From Camellia lanceoleosa (lineage: Eukaryota > Streptophyta > Magnoliopsida > Ericales > Theaceae), in contig CM045758.1 in NCBI GenBank assembly GCA_025200525.1, positions 162,127,040 to 162,191,039 of the forward strand: a stretch of DNA of 64,000 bases, given 5' to 3'. Below, piece after piece: positions 1 through 9,959 of this stretch (position 1 is the stretch's first letter; every line of letters begins with the position of its first letter). The position numbers were made by a program, and so were the translations under genes. Below the pieces are notes generated by a model that was given only the letters and a program-made list of their open reading frames with translations, was not told the origin of the DNA and ran no database searches.

Positions 1-479
1 GGTGGTGTTTGTTTGGGCTTTTTTGAGTCAACTTATAACTTCTAGCTTTGGAAAAATTATTTTGAACTGTTTGGTTAAATTTATTTCAAACTACTTCTGA
101 TTCTAACAACTTATTTGAACTCAAAAAAGCTGATTCTGAAAAACTGATCATCCCTTGCTTCTGATTATTAACTTCTACTGTAGACATGTTAATTTACGGT
201 TATACTCTTAGATTAAAAAATTAAAAAAGGCCCAAATGGACTATAAATTATTATTATTATTTTTTTATAAGAAATGTAGACAAGTAGTGAACAACAAAAA
301 ATAAAAATTAATTGAAAAAACTACTTCATAGCTTATTTAACAAACACTACTCAACACCTTAAATCTACAATCCAACAGTTACACCAAACAAATTAACAAC
401 TTCTGATTAAAGTCATAATCTATAATCTATTAAGCTATAATCTATAATATGTTTTAACAGTTACACCAAACGAGACCAA
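1..479. other. AT-rich intronic stretch without gene
   Basis: This stretch lies beyond the last visible CHR24 exon, so it is intron of that gene or its far flank. It is AT-rich and contains phrases such as GTTTGTTTGGGC near the left edge and GTTACACCAAAC twice at 378-389 and 461-472. Such phrases are typical of the ends of small DNA transposons. A terminal inverted repeat cannot be delimited because the left side may be cut by the window edge. No open frame of note was seen. Confidence 0.4.
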
Positions 480-1005
480 TGTCGGGCCACGTTGAGGCAC
501 TTCCAATGGCCACTCTTGAGCACTCAAATGGCCACACCACCACGAGCTAAACGTCACGAAGTTGGCCTTGCAAGGCAACCCGTGACACAAGGCCAAGGGG
601 TTCTAGATCGTCAAATGCACCTCAACTGATAGATGAGGAAGAGGCAAATTCAGAGGAGACAAAAGAGGAAGATGTAGAAGGATACAAATCCAATGATGAA
701 GAAGAAAATTATGAGTTGCGTGTTGTTGATATTGAGAATGATGATTGTTAGATCCTCATTGGATAAATGGGAGCAAAGACTTAATGTTTTGTTGGTTTAA
801 TTTGTTGATGCTTTGAAATACATGCTTAACTTGAAATATTGTTGTTAGTTGACATTTATATGCCTCATATTAAATTATATTATTTCAACCTGCCAGGGTG
901 TGCCTTACTTCGATAAAACCCGCACCTCACCTTGCGCCTTGAGCCTAAGGCCCCAAGAGACCTTGGCGCCTTGGTGCACTTATCGCTTTTAATAACACTG
1001 GGCAA
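480..1005 (+). mobile_element. hAT-like transposon remnant, 3' end
   Basis: From about 600 to 751 a plus-strand frame reads an acidic Glu/Asp-rich tail that starts near GSRSSNAPQLIDEEE and ends in IENDDC followed by TAG. Acidic tails of this kind are common at the C-terminus of plant hAT transposases, but no catalytic domain is left here. It is followed at 890-1005 by a run rich in GCGCC and CCTTGG blocks that ends in AATAACACTG, which resembles the terminal region of old plant hAT copies. The class is inferred from these two weak cues only. It lies within or beyond the last visible intron of the CHR24-like gene. Confidence 0.4.
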
Positions 1006-1215
1006 ACCCCTTCATGTAGAGGAGGACAAAACCTATTCCTCTAAGTGTAAAGTTGTTTAGAAGTTAGGAAGTATGAACATACATGATACATGTATGTACA
1101 TGCTTGATTGTGAAACTAAAGCACTAAACAATAAGTAACAACAATAATAAAAACCTTGTAGCAGGTAAAGGAAAGCACATTAATGGTGAACCACTAGCAT
1201 CATTGTTCATTTTAC

Positions 1216-3525
1216 CTCATCAAGTATCATATAATCCCATGTGATGTCGTCCTCACTTCTCTCATCATGAAAGTAATAGTCCCCACGTAAAGATTTTGCA
1301 TTATTCCGCACAATATCGTAAGTAGTGAGAAGAACACCTTTGTCCTGTAAGGGAGACAAATTTTGCAAACATAAAATTTTGATAACATTTGATTAATAAA
1401 AGAATGATCTTACCAAAAAAATAAAAGAACAAAGGCTATTCAAATCTACATTACTGCTTTTTCCTAGAATAAGTTCAAAAAAGAAGCTCCTAGTAAACAT
1501 GATACATGCATGACATCCTGTTAGAAAAAGAATTCCAATTTCTATGGATCTTTGTTGAACTTTGAAATCATGCTCAAGTCCAATAATGTTTTGGTTTGAA
1601 CTTCCAAGAATCAATTGCACTGCTATTGTTACAAAGTTTAATTCGAAATTAAAGCATCAAACCATTATCCATAGTTAGCATCTTCCTTGCCCATACATAT
1701 TTTTATTAGGTAATATTGTTTTTTTATGAGGTAATAGTTGCCCATACATATTACATTTCCAGAGCATAGCACAATAACATTCTTTTGAAATGTTCTGACT
1801 GCTCACATAGTTTTGCAGCTAGGATAAAAAGCACATGCCATGCAAATCAAAAACAAAAAAAACTAAAGAAAAATTCTTTTTTTTTTTTTCTTTTTTTTTT
1901 TTTTTATTCCACTAAAAAGCAGTAGTAGACATGAGATCAAACCTGAAGTATATATTGGAGTTCATATTGCCGTGCTTTTACACAAGTCCCAAAATATCTG
2001 CACAGAAGGATGGCCAAGTGATAAATTTTGGCTATCTTGCTTCATATAACAAAAGTATGTATTTCAAAGATATAAGTCAAACAGCCTCACTCTCTTGTCT
2101 TCTCAGAGAGCCCTACGACTGATAATTCTTTTATCCAATGAGGTAATAGTGTCTTGGGGGCAACAACCAATGCCCTCTTTATCAAACATGAATGAAACAG
2201 CCCAGCTAGAAACCCACAGATCTACAATAAGGAAAATTAAAAAGCAATCATCATTCATCTAAAAATCATGATGGAAAGCATAACTCAGTAGCATGAATTT
2301 TCATTTCTTTTACCTGCATTGTTTTACCTAAGCCCATATCATCACCCAAGATGCCACCCTTACCCTGACAATGAAGAGACCACAGCCACTTCATGCCATC
2401 TCGTTGATGAGGATACAGCATTTTTGCAATTTTACCAGGTAATAAGTATGTTGAGTTTGGACCCTTATAAGTAATGGAATCCTCATCCCCATAAACAGCA
2501 TCATCATTGTAATTATCCAGTGCAACAACCTTATCAGAATCATCAAATCCGTCTTGAAACTTACTACTTCGCCTCTCTGCTTCTTTGACCAATTTTTTGC
2601 CACTTAGAATCACACAGTCATCGTCATCTTCATCGTGTCGTTCAAACTTGGCAGCAAAAGTTTGCCCCAAGGGCAAAGGTTTCACACCCATCTTTTTAGT
2701 TACATATTTCTCCTGTCCTTTACCAGCATTCTTAGGTCTGCTAACCCTGCCTACGAAATTATCAATCTCTGACTCAATTTCATCCTCATGCTTATCTACC
2801 CTGCTTTCAATTCCACCCCCAAATGTAGATTGATTCGTTGCATCCGACGAGGAATCAGATAGATCAGATGTGAGTGAAAAGGAAGAAGCGGCACTAGCAT
2901 ATTCAGGCAATTCATCTTTCTTTGCTTGATTATAAACTTCATCTCTAACAGAAGCCAAAGACTCCCCCCTCAAATCAACCATTTTGGGGGCACGTTTCTT
3001 CTCAATTGAGAGAAACTCGAGCCTGGAGCTTAAGTCATTTAGAATATCCCTAATTTCATTCCCACCACCAGTGTCCCTCTCAACTGCATTTCTCAACGGA
3101 AGTGGTGAATCAAAATCAGCAAGCCCAGAAAATGCCGGGTCATCACTTGCAGCTCTGGTCTTGCCATCATCATGATTATCATCTTTGGATGAAACTTTGC
3201 AGAGCCTACGCCTTCCTTCCATCTTAACTTTCAATGGCTTCTTTTCTTCTATAGTTCACCCATCAATTAATTTACGTAAGAATCCAAAACATAAAAGCAC
3301 ACAAAGAATCTAGAGAGAGGGGAGAGAGATTACCAAGATGAGTATTGAAATTAGTCGTTCCAGCAATCACTGGCACATCAAACGAACCTGTGCTCACTTC
3401 GCCATCAATATGATCTCGGGATGAAACTTTGCCATTGATATTGACCCTAGATGGCTTTTCTTCCACTGCAATTAGTTCAACCACTAATTCATCTAAGAAA
3501 CCAAAAATCAAACAGAACACAGACA

Positions 3526-3564
<39 letters not shown>

Positions 3565-3925
3565 GTGAATGAGAATCGAAGTCAGTAATTCCAGAAAAGT
3601 TGGGTTCTGGTTCATCAATCGCAGTAAAGTTCTCACAGTCATCATCTTCCTCGTTCACTTCAAACTCGAACTCCGATGACTTCATTTCAACTGTAAATCG
3701 ATCCATATAAGAAACCAAAACTAACACAAATACCAAAAGAGAGAATCTACAGAGCCAAAGCGTATACAGAGAGAAAGGAATACGAATACCAGGAGAAGGA
3801 GAATCAAAATCAACAATCCCGGAGAATCGAGGAACATCGTCGTATGAATCCAGCTTCACCTTCGATCGCTCATATTCCTCTGCACAACAATCAAACCCCA
3901 ATATAGATGCAAATCAGTCACATAC

Positions 3926-3963
<38 letters not shown>

Positions 3964-4100
3964 TAGAGAGAGAGAAGGGTACGAGGTGGGGAGGAAGGGG
4001 GTTTGGAATGGGGACGAGATTGGGAAGAGGAGAGGTCAAGGAGGAGACGATTGTGGCGCTGGTTCAAGCTGAGTGGCTGATTCATCTTCTTCTCCGCCAT
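1216..4100 (-). CDS. CHR24-like SNF2 chromatin-remodelling ATPase, 5' part
   Basis: Eight exons read leftward: 4100-3983, 3879-3790, 3690-3562, 3465-3334, 3248-2314, 2221-2091, 1997-1943 and 1344-1216. All have GT-AG borders and matching phases, giving 573 codons; the rest lies left of the window. The start is the ATG at 4100 (MAEKKMNQPLSL), the first in frame. Exon 5 carries the family-typical EIRDILNDLSSRLEFLS segment and the Walker A motif DDMGLGKT at residues about 459-466. Exon 6 has motif Ia (ALVVAPKTLLPHW), and exon 8 ends in ILDE, the start of motif II, whose remaining residues must be in the next exon. The protein is expected to be a nuclear ATP-driven DNA translocase of the SNF2/ERCC6-like group, close to Arabidopsis CHR24. 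Residues 40-160 are encoded by three short exons of symmetrical phase with repeated FSGIxDFDS motifs. No internal stop was seen. The helicase C-terminal domain cannot be judged. Confidence 0.9.
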
Positions 4101-4191
4101 TGATGCAGAGAGTTTCTGCAAAACCTATGAAAATGGAATAGAGGTTTATTGATCAATGGTTTGCTTCGAACATGGAGCTATAAGGGCTTTT

Positions 4192-4206
4192 TTTCCCGCT
4201 TTTATA
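4192..4206 (-). promoter_or_regulatory. Putative CHR24 core promoter: TATA box with E2F-like site
   Basis: On the minus strand TATAAAA occupies 4206-4200, about 100 bp upstream of the CHR24 ATG at 4100. It is directly followed by GCGGGAAA (4199-4192), whose complement TTTCCCGC fits the E2F consensus TTTSSCGC. E2F sites are typical of S-phase and DNA-repair genes, which would suit a chromatin remodeler. The position and match are seen in the sequence; function is inferred. Confidence 0.45.
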
Positions 4207-4304
4207 TCTGATTTGAATTTTAAGTCAGACAGACATTTGCCATCTCCGGGAGTTCTGAGTAAAAATTTAGGGAATTTATAAATCAGTCACTATTCTGAAA
4301 TAAT

Positions 4305-4380
4305 TAAAAATTGATGATTTTAATCATTAAAATATATATAATCTATTTTGTTTAATTTTAAATTATGATTTTAGGCTTGT

Positions 4381-4412
<32 letters not shown>

Positions 4413-4800
4413 TACTTGAATTTGAATCCTTTTTTTTGAAATATGTAAAAAGTGATTTTTTGACTTTTAATTAAACTTTTTGACTTTTTCATATGTTTTG
4501 GGAGATAGAATGTTGATTGATGAGGATTAATAGTGAGCGATTGATGAAATTTTGATAAAACTCAATTAGTAGTGAGGATTAGTAATGAGGATGTTAAATT
4601 ATTTTCATAAAATAATAAAACAAATAAAAAATATAAAAATTAAAATTATATTTTTAAAAATTTCTAATATAAAAAATTAAAAATTGATGATTTTAATCAT
4701 TAAAATATGTATAATCTATTTTGTTTAATTTAGGCTTGTTTTTGAAATATGTAAAAAATGATTTTTTGACTTTTAATTAAACTTTTTGCCTTTTTCATAA
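4305..4800. repeat. Direct repeat upstream of CHR24
   Basis: A block that starts with AATTGATGATTTTAATCATT and runs through AATCTATTTTGTTTAATTT, AGGCTTGTTTT and GATTTTTTGACTTTTAATT occurs at about 4305-4495 and again at about 4680-4800. The first copy is longer because of poly-T tracts near 4380-4435. Both copies are AT-rich and non-coding. They look like an old local duplication or two copies of one small repeat. Confidence 0.6.
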
Positions 4801-5070
4801 AGTCTTTAGGAAGTTGATAAACAATTACTTTTTGATTTTTTTTAGTTAATAATTTCTAATATTGTCATATCACCGTATCATAATATAAAATGACCAAAAT
4901 ATCCCCTCCCTATGCAAAATGGTGAAGTGTTTGTCTCGGCAAATCTTAAAGTGAATGGAGGGTATATTCATACCCGGGGATTTTTTTTTTTTTAAGGTAT
5001 CTGGTATTAAGATTTTATAGCATAAAGGACACCAAATATTTTCATAATGTCTAAGGTCCCTCAACATTAA

Positions 5071-6297
5071 TCCAGAGAAAATTCAACCTAGAGAATTTCT
5101 CTAGACTTCCCAGATAAATTCTCTTCAGAGAAATTCTGAAAATTTCTCTGGATTTTCTTGAGATTTTCTCTCAACTTTCCAAAGAATTTCTCTAGACTTC
5201 CCAGAGATTTTTCTTTGCACTTTCCAGAGAATTTCTTTGGATCTCCTAGAGATTTTCTCTCCAGAAAAATTTGTATTTTGACTCAACTAGAAAAAATTGA
5301 TCAAAAATGAACCTCAAGATAAATATATACCTAATCATTATTAAGCCAGAGAAAATCTATTCAAAATCACATTTTTCATTTTTTTTTCCTTTCCAATATC
5401 TGAGCAAGTAAACAAATTAATAGAAAAACTGAAGCAACTAAATATCAAAAAGAAACCAACACATCCTGAGTTTTTCAGAGAAAATTTGCACAGTGACTAA
5501 ATTCAGAGAAAATTCACATAATAGTCAAATCCAGAGAAAATTCACACAGTGACTAAATCAATAGAAAATTCACATATAATTTGCATAAACCCCCAGAATC
5601 TTTGACTAAACAATCACCATTCTCATTATCTCCAAACTTGAACAAAATTGTTAATTTTTGAAACTCCAACTTGAACAAAATTCACAGAGAAAATCTCACC
5701 TCCACCCTAGAGAAAATCACTCAAACCAGAGAAAATCCCCATCTTAAACCCAAAGAAATTCCTTCTCACAATCTTTTTTGGTTGAAAATCATAAACCTCA
5801 AGCAAAATGTGTTCCATGATTCACACATTGGCTAAAACGAGAAATTTTTTGATTTTGTTGAAATAATCGCTAATGCAGATAAAATTCAAAGTCAGAACCA
5901 TAAATGCAATAAGAACAATCAATTTGGAGTTGACAAATGAATGGCGGATATGTAATTCAAGCCATTGTTGCCAATGGAAAATCTCTCTTGTTGTTACTAT
6001 ATTGAATAGGAGGAAAATAAGGACGTAAAGATGTCAAAACTTGTACTGCATTTTATATGGCAAATATGTCAAATTTCTCTGCATTTTCTTTGATTGTGAT
6101 AATTGTTTGTGAATTTTCTCTGGCTAGAGAGAATTTCTCTAGTTTGAACTCAGAGAAATTTCAATTTTCTCTAATTTGAACCCGGAGAAATTCTCTGTTC
6201 AAATTGCTTTGATAGGTCTTTCTTATTCAAACTTCTCTAGTATTGAATTTTCTCTGCATTAGCGATTTTTTCAACAAAATCGAAATTTCTCTACCTG
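5071..6297. repeat. Interspersed AGAGAAATTC-type palindromic repeats
   Basis: Dozens of short copies of CAGAGAAATTC, CAGAGAAAATTC and their complements (GAATTTCTCTGG, TTTTCTCTG) are scattered in both orientations with spacers of 10-60 bp. Some form near-palindromes, for example CTAGAGAATTTCTCTAG at 5088-5104. Density is highest at 5071-5270, 5340-5760 and 6065-6297. The units are interspersed, not tandem. The block ends exactly where the captured BTB fragment begins. Confidence 0.8.
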
Positions 6298-6943
6298 GAG
6301 GAACGACAAGCAGTCCTAGGCTTACGCCTTGGTTGCCTCATCCGCTTCCCATACATGACTCCTAAAAAACTGAAGAAAGTTCTCACATGCAACGATTTTG
6401 ATCCAGAGCTATCTTCAAAGGTCGTCATCGAGGCTCTATTTTTCAAGGCAGAGACACCATACCGTCAGCGTTCTCTTGCTACTGAGAAGGCCAATGCCTC
6501 TGGTCGTCGGTTTGTAGAGCGGGCATACAAGTACCGCCCAGTTAAGGTTGTAAAGTTTGAACTGCCACGTCAGCAGTGTGTTGTGTACTTGGACCTGAAG
6601 CGAGAAGAGTGCGTATCTGTTTCCATCTGGTCGGGTTTACTCACAGGCGAATCCATCTTGGTGGGCAAGGTTTTTTCCTTTCTGCCCGCTGCAATATGGA
6701 CTAACACAGTTTGGTCCATTGCTTTGGGTTGTTCTTGGGAATGCAAGAGAAAGGGTCGGTGACTTTTGCAGTTGACTATGAGTTTGTAGCGAGGTTGAAA
6801 CCTACCGAGGAGTACGTGAGCAAGTATAAAGGGAACTACACATTCACCAGTGGAAAAGCTGTTGGGTATCGTAACCTTTTCGGTATAGCTTGGACTTTAT
6901 TCATGGCTGAAGACAGTATTTTTTTCATCAATCGTAGAAGAAA
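6298..6943 (+). pseudogene. POB1/LRB-type BTB protein, C-terminal gene fragment
   Basis: The frame starting at 6298 reads [20 protein letters not shown], then [39 protein letters not shown] and YLDLKREEC. After two frame changes (about 6615 and 6650) it continues [31 protein letters not shown] and YRNLFGI to [10 protein letters not shown]. This matches the BACK-to-C-terminal part of plant BTB/POZ proteins of the POB1/LRB type, which are nuclear substrate adaptors of CUL3 ubiquitin ligases in light signalling. The BTB domain is absent. Besides the two frameshifts there is an in-frame TAA near 6697. No intron is visible inside the fragment. It lies inside a Pack-MULE and was probably captured from a functional gene elsewhere. 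Confidence 0.85.
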
Positions 6944-7229
6944 CCTTAATCTCTCTATCTCTCTCTATACATACATACAAATGGGCAGTAGATACAAAAT
7001 GAAGCAACATTCGGAAGACACAAATTTCTTTGTGATATATGGGTTTGGGATTGAGGGACCTTAGATATCATAAAATAATATTGTTGATCTATTTTATTAC
7101 TAAAAATGGGAGAGGGACCTAAGAATAATTTTTCCATTCATAAATGACCATATGACTTATAGCCAACTTCCCAAATGGCATCAACCACAAAAAAGGCAAC
7201 TTTTGGCTTTTTCAAAAAATCCCAAACGT

Positions 7230-7740
7230 GACTTTTGACCACATTCCGAAAATAAGTGTAGAGTTATGTTTTGTGTTTTGAGTTTTTGAATCATGATATG
7301 AAAAGAAAAAATTTGTTTGGTTATGAATTTTGAAAGAAAAATGCTTCGGACCCCCAGTGAGGTGGCGTGCTGTGATTGGGTAAAAAAAAACTGTTTTATT
7401 TTATTTTATTTTATTTTTAAGTTTCAGCCAGTGGGGGCGCGCCACCTCACTGGGGGTCTGCAACAGGTTTGATTTTGAAATAATTTTAAGATGATTTGTA
7501 ATTTTTTTTATATATTTTTTGTTGATTGATGTATAGAATTTGAGAGGAGAGATGAAAGATGAGAGAGAAAAGGTGATTGATTAGTTGAATAATAATAATA
7601 ATAATAATAAGAGAAGAGAGAAGTTTTGAAGTAATTTTGAGTTGTATTTTAAAAATATGTTTAGTTAACATGTTTTATCTAAATCATGATTTAAAAACAA
7701 AGTTAGAATTTTTAAAAATAAGCCGAACGCTAAGATAGAG
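7230..7740. mobile_element. Decayed MITE-like element with a nested element
   Basis: The stretch contains phrases such as TTTTGAATCATGATATG, AATTTGTTTGGTTATGAATT and a terminal GCCGAACGCTAAG. They resemble the element at 13068-13532 (TATGATTCGAG, AATTTGTTTGGTG). It is broken by a 110-bp palindromic insertion (7349-7458) and contains an AAT/ATA microsatellite at 7587-7610. The outer borders are approximate. Confidence 0.45.
7349..7458. mobile_element. 110-bp MITE with perfect 19-bp terminal inverted repeats
   Basis: The block starts GACCCCCAGTGAGGTGGCG and ends with its exact reverse complement. A T-rich loop with repeated ATTTT units lies between. A clear target-site duplication was not found. 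The GC-rich arms stand out sharply from the AT-rich surroundings. No coding content. Confidence 0.7.
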
Positions 7741-8490
7741 TTTACCATGGATTGTTATTTTACCTACAAATTTTGACAATTTTTAGAGTTATTTTATGAA
7801 TTGGCTATTAAAAGTTTTTTTAACTTTATATGAAAAAAAGTGTAAAAAATTTAAAATAATAGTTGATTTTTTTGTAATACTTTTTAAAATTTTTTTGCTA
7901 AAAAAGGTATATTGTCAAGACATTCCGTAATTTGATTTTAATTCATTGGATTAATTATAATAACACCTTTCAATTATTTGCAAGTGTCACTTTATCTTTC
8001 TCATTTATGAATTCATACATTGTGACTCATTTTAACTATAAGAATATATTACTTTCATCCCGCTAAACCACTTTTAAAAATAGTGTATTTGTACAATTTT
8101 TATAATTAAAGAAATCAATATATACGAATTCATAAAAAGAGAGTAAAACTAACCATTGAAAATTAATCTTAATCAATTCAATAAATAGAAAGTCAATTGG
8201 TCATTTTCAGGCATTATTCAAACTCTGCATAAATTTAAGCAAAACCTTTGTGTGATATGAATTATTTCAATGGACAAATATTTAAACATAAGTTTGAGTA
8301 AAAGTTTATTAATGGCCTAGTGGCATGCTTGTCTCACACCCCCACCCCCACCCCCACCCCATTGCCACCTATAATCACTGCAATCCTTAGAGCATCTCCA
8401 ACAACACTAGCATGTTTTATAAAACTACTTTTCAAATACAATCTCCGATAAGATACTCTATTTTTTCCCTATTTCTTTTAGATATTAATT

Positions 8491-8522
<32 letters not shown>

Positions 8523-9370
8523 TTAAAATAATCTCGAACTTTCTTCTCTTGTTTTCCACATTCTCTCTCCACTCTCTGTTCCCATCAAAGACACCATTGA
8601 CTCCTCATCTTCTAATCCCACAACAGCAATATAATGCTTTAAAAAATGGAATTAAGTTGACAAGTTCAGACCAAACAGATCTTGGTCAAAAACAAATAAA
8701 TAAGACATCCACTATTGGCCTGGTTAAAAAGAAGGTATCAATGATAGATCACTTTGAGACCTATGTTAAATATAATTACAGCATCTATACAAATAAAATT
8801 ACATGAGACCAAGTCTAAGCCATGATATATAGTCCAGGGCAGTTGAATGTACGCTAACATTTTAACTTGACACTTCATCAGCATTTGATTTCTTTGTTGT
8901 AAATCAATTCTCTGCACCGACCCAACGTTTCCTGGATTGGCAGCATCATAAAAGAGATACAATAAGTTCCTTGCAGTTTATGACCAAGTCAGCTTCAATG
9001 TGATGGGATTGGGCTTGAGGTTCTGGCAGAGTTTTGGTCTAGTTTGATTCTTTTGAACCTGTTTATGAAAATGATTGCTAGAAATAATTCACATCAAGAC
9101 TAAAAATATCACAAGCGGTGAAACATAAGAAGCGCTAACACGGCCTGGATGTGTGTCCACGTGTCTAACATGCCACGTGGTGTGTCAATTTTTTTAATTA
9201 TTATTTTTTAGAAGGAACGCATCATGGACACATATGTCCTGCGTTTAGACACCCCTCAAAATACCTTTGTAAGTTTTAAAAAAAAAATAAAACATTTAGA
9301 ACTTATTTCGGGTCAAAGTAAAATATAAGGGAATAAAGAGGGAAAAAGTAGTAAAATAAAAATACACTCA
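7741..9370. other. Intergenic, no gene seen
   Basis: AT-rich DNA between the small elements and the next MITE. It holds a CCCCCA microsatellite at about 8336-8360 and a TA microsatellite at about 8490-8510. At 9120-9260 there is a moderately GC-rich stretch with CCACGTGTC and GCCACGTGG, G-box-like words without a nearby promoter context. No open frame shows family resemblance. Confidence 0.5.
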
Positions 9371-9379
9371 TAAATAATA

Positions 9380-9725
9380 GGGTTAATTACAAATATACCT
9401 CTTGAGGTTTGCTTAAAATACGAATTGCCCCATGTAGTTTGAAAAATTACAAATACTTCCCTGTCAGAATTTTTTATTTAAAAGAATTAATTGAAAAAAT
9501 GAAATTTCTAATTGTTCACCTATACAATAATATAATTATCTAAATTATTAATTGAAACAAAATTTTAACATTATTAAAAACTATTAATTACCTTGATAAT
9601 TTATTAATAAAAAGACCTATTTGTTATGAAATTAGAAACCTTAGGGGACATAATGTAATTTTCAGAACCACAGGAGATAATTTATAATTTAAGTAAACCT
9701 CAGCGAGTGTATTTGTAATTTACCC
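9380..9725. mobile_element. Mutator-type MITE with perfect 9-bp TSD
   Basis: The termini are inverted repeats of about 35 bp: GGGTTAATTACAAATATACC at the left and, in reverse complement, GGGTAAATTACAAATACACT at the right. The flanks are the perfect direct repeat TAAATAATA (9371-9379 and 9726-9734). A 9-bp duplication indicates the Mutator superfamily. A second copy of the same family lies at 29250-33685, split by another element, and a related one at 19491-19828. Confidence 0.8.
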
Positions 9726-9959
9726 TAAATAATACATACATATACATTGATGCTTCTCATATTAAATTTATATTCATATACATAGTAAATTAAAATTATA
9801 TTTTTTTGGAGAATCGATGTGTCCTGTGTCCGGAAACATACCCGTACTGTACCCATACCCATGCCCAAGCTTCTTAGGGTGTAACCAAAAGAATTGGCAG
9901 CAGAATGGATACTAACCTGATGAATAAGGCATCAAAATCAGATTTTATGAGTATGATGT

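Larger units (their letters stand above)
4975..7135. mobile_element. Pack-MULE (Mutator-like) with captured POB1 fragment
   Basis: The ends carry long imperfect inverted repeats of about 90 bp (4975-5070 and 7045-7135 in reverse complement). Their inner parts share TCTAAGGTCCCTCAA preceded by AATATT-type sequence. The flanks are ATTCATACC (4966-4974) and ATTCATAAA (7136-7144), seven of nine bases equal, as expected for a Mutator 9-bp target-site duplication. Inside are an array of AGAGAA-type short repeats (5071-6297) and a broken fragment of a BTB gene (6298-6943). There is no transposase, so the element is non-autonomous. It sits between the CHR24-like gene and mnmG. Confidence 0.75.

Noticed and set aside
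5071..6297. CRISPR-like impression of regularly repeated short palindromes (also at 29.9-32.8 and 38.1-38.6 kb)
   Set aside because: Spacing is irregular, repeats vary, there is no cas context and the DNA is plant nuclear.
9120..9260. CCACGTG-type words suggesting a G-box promoter
   Set aside because: No gene starts nearby on either strand; mnmG ends here.
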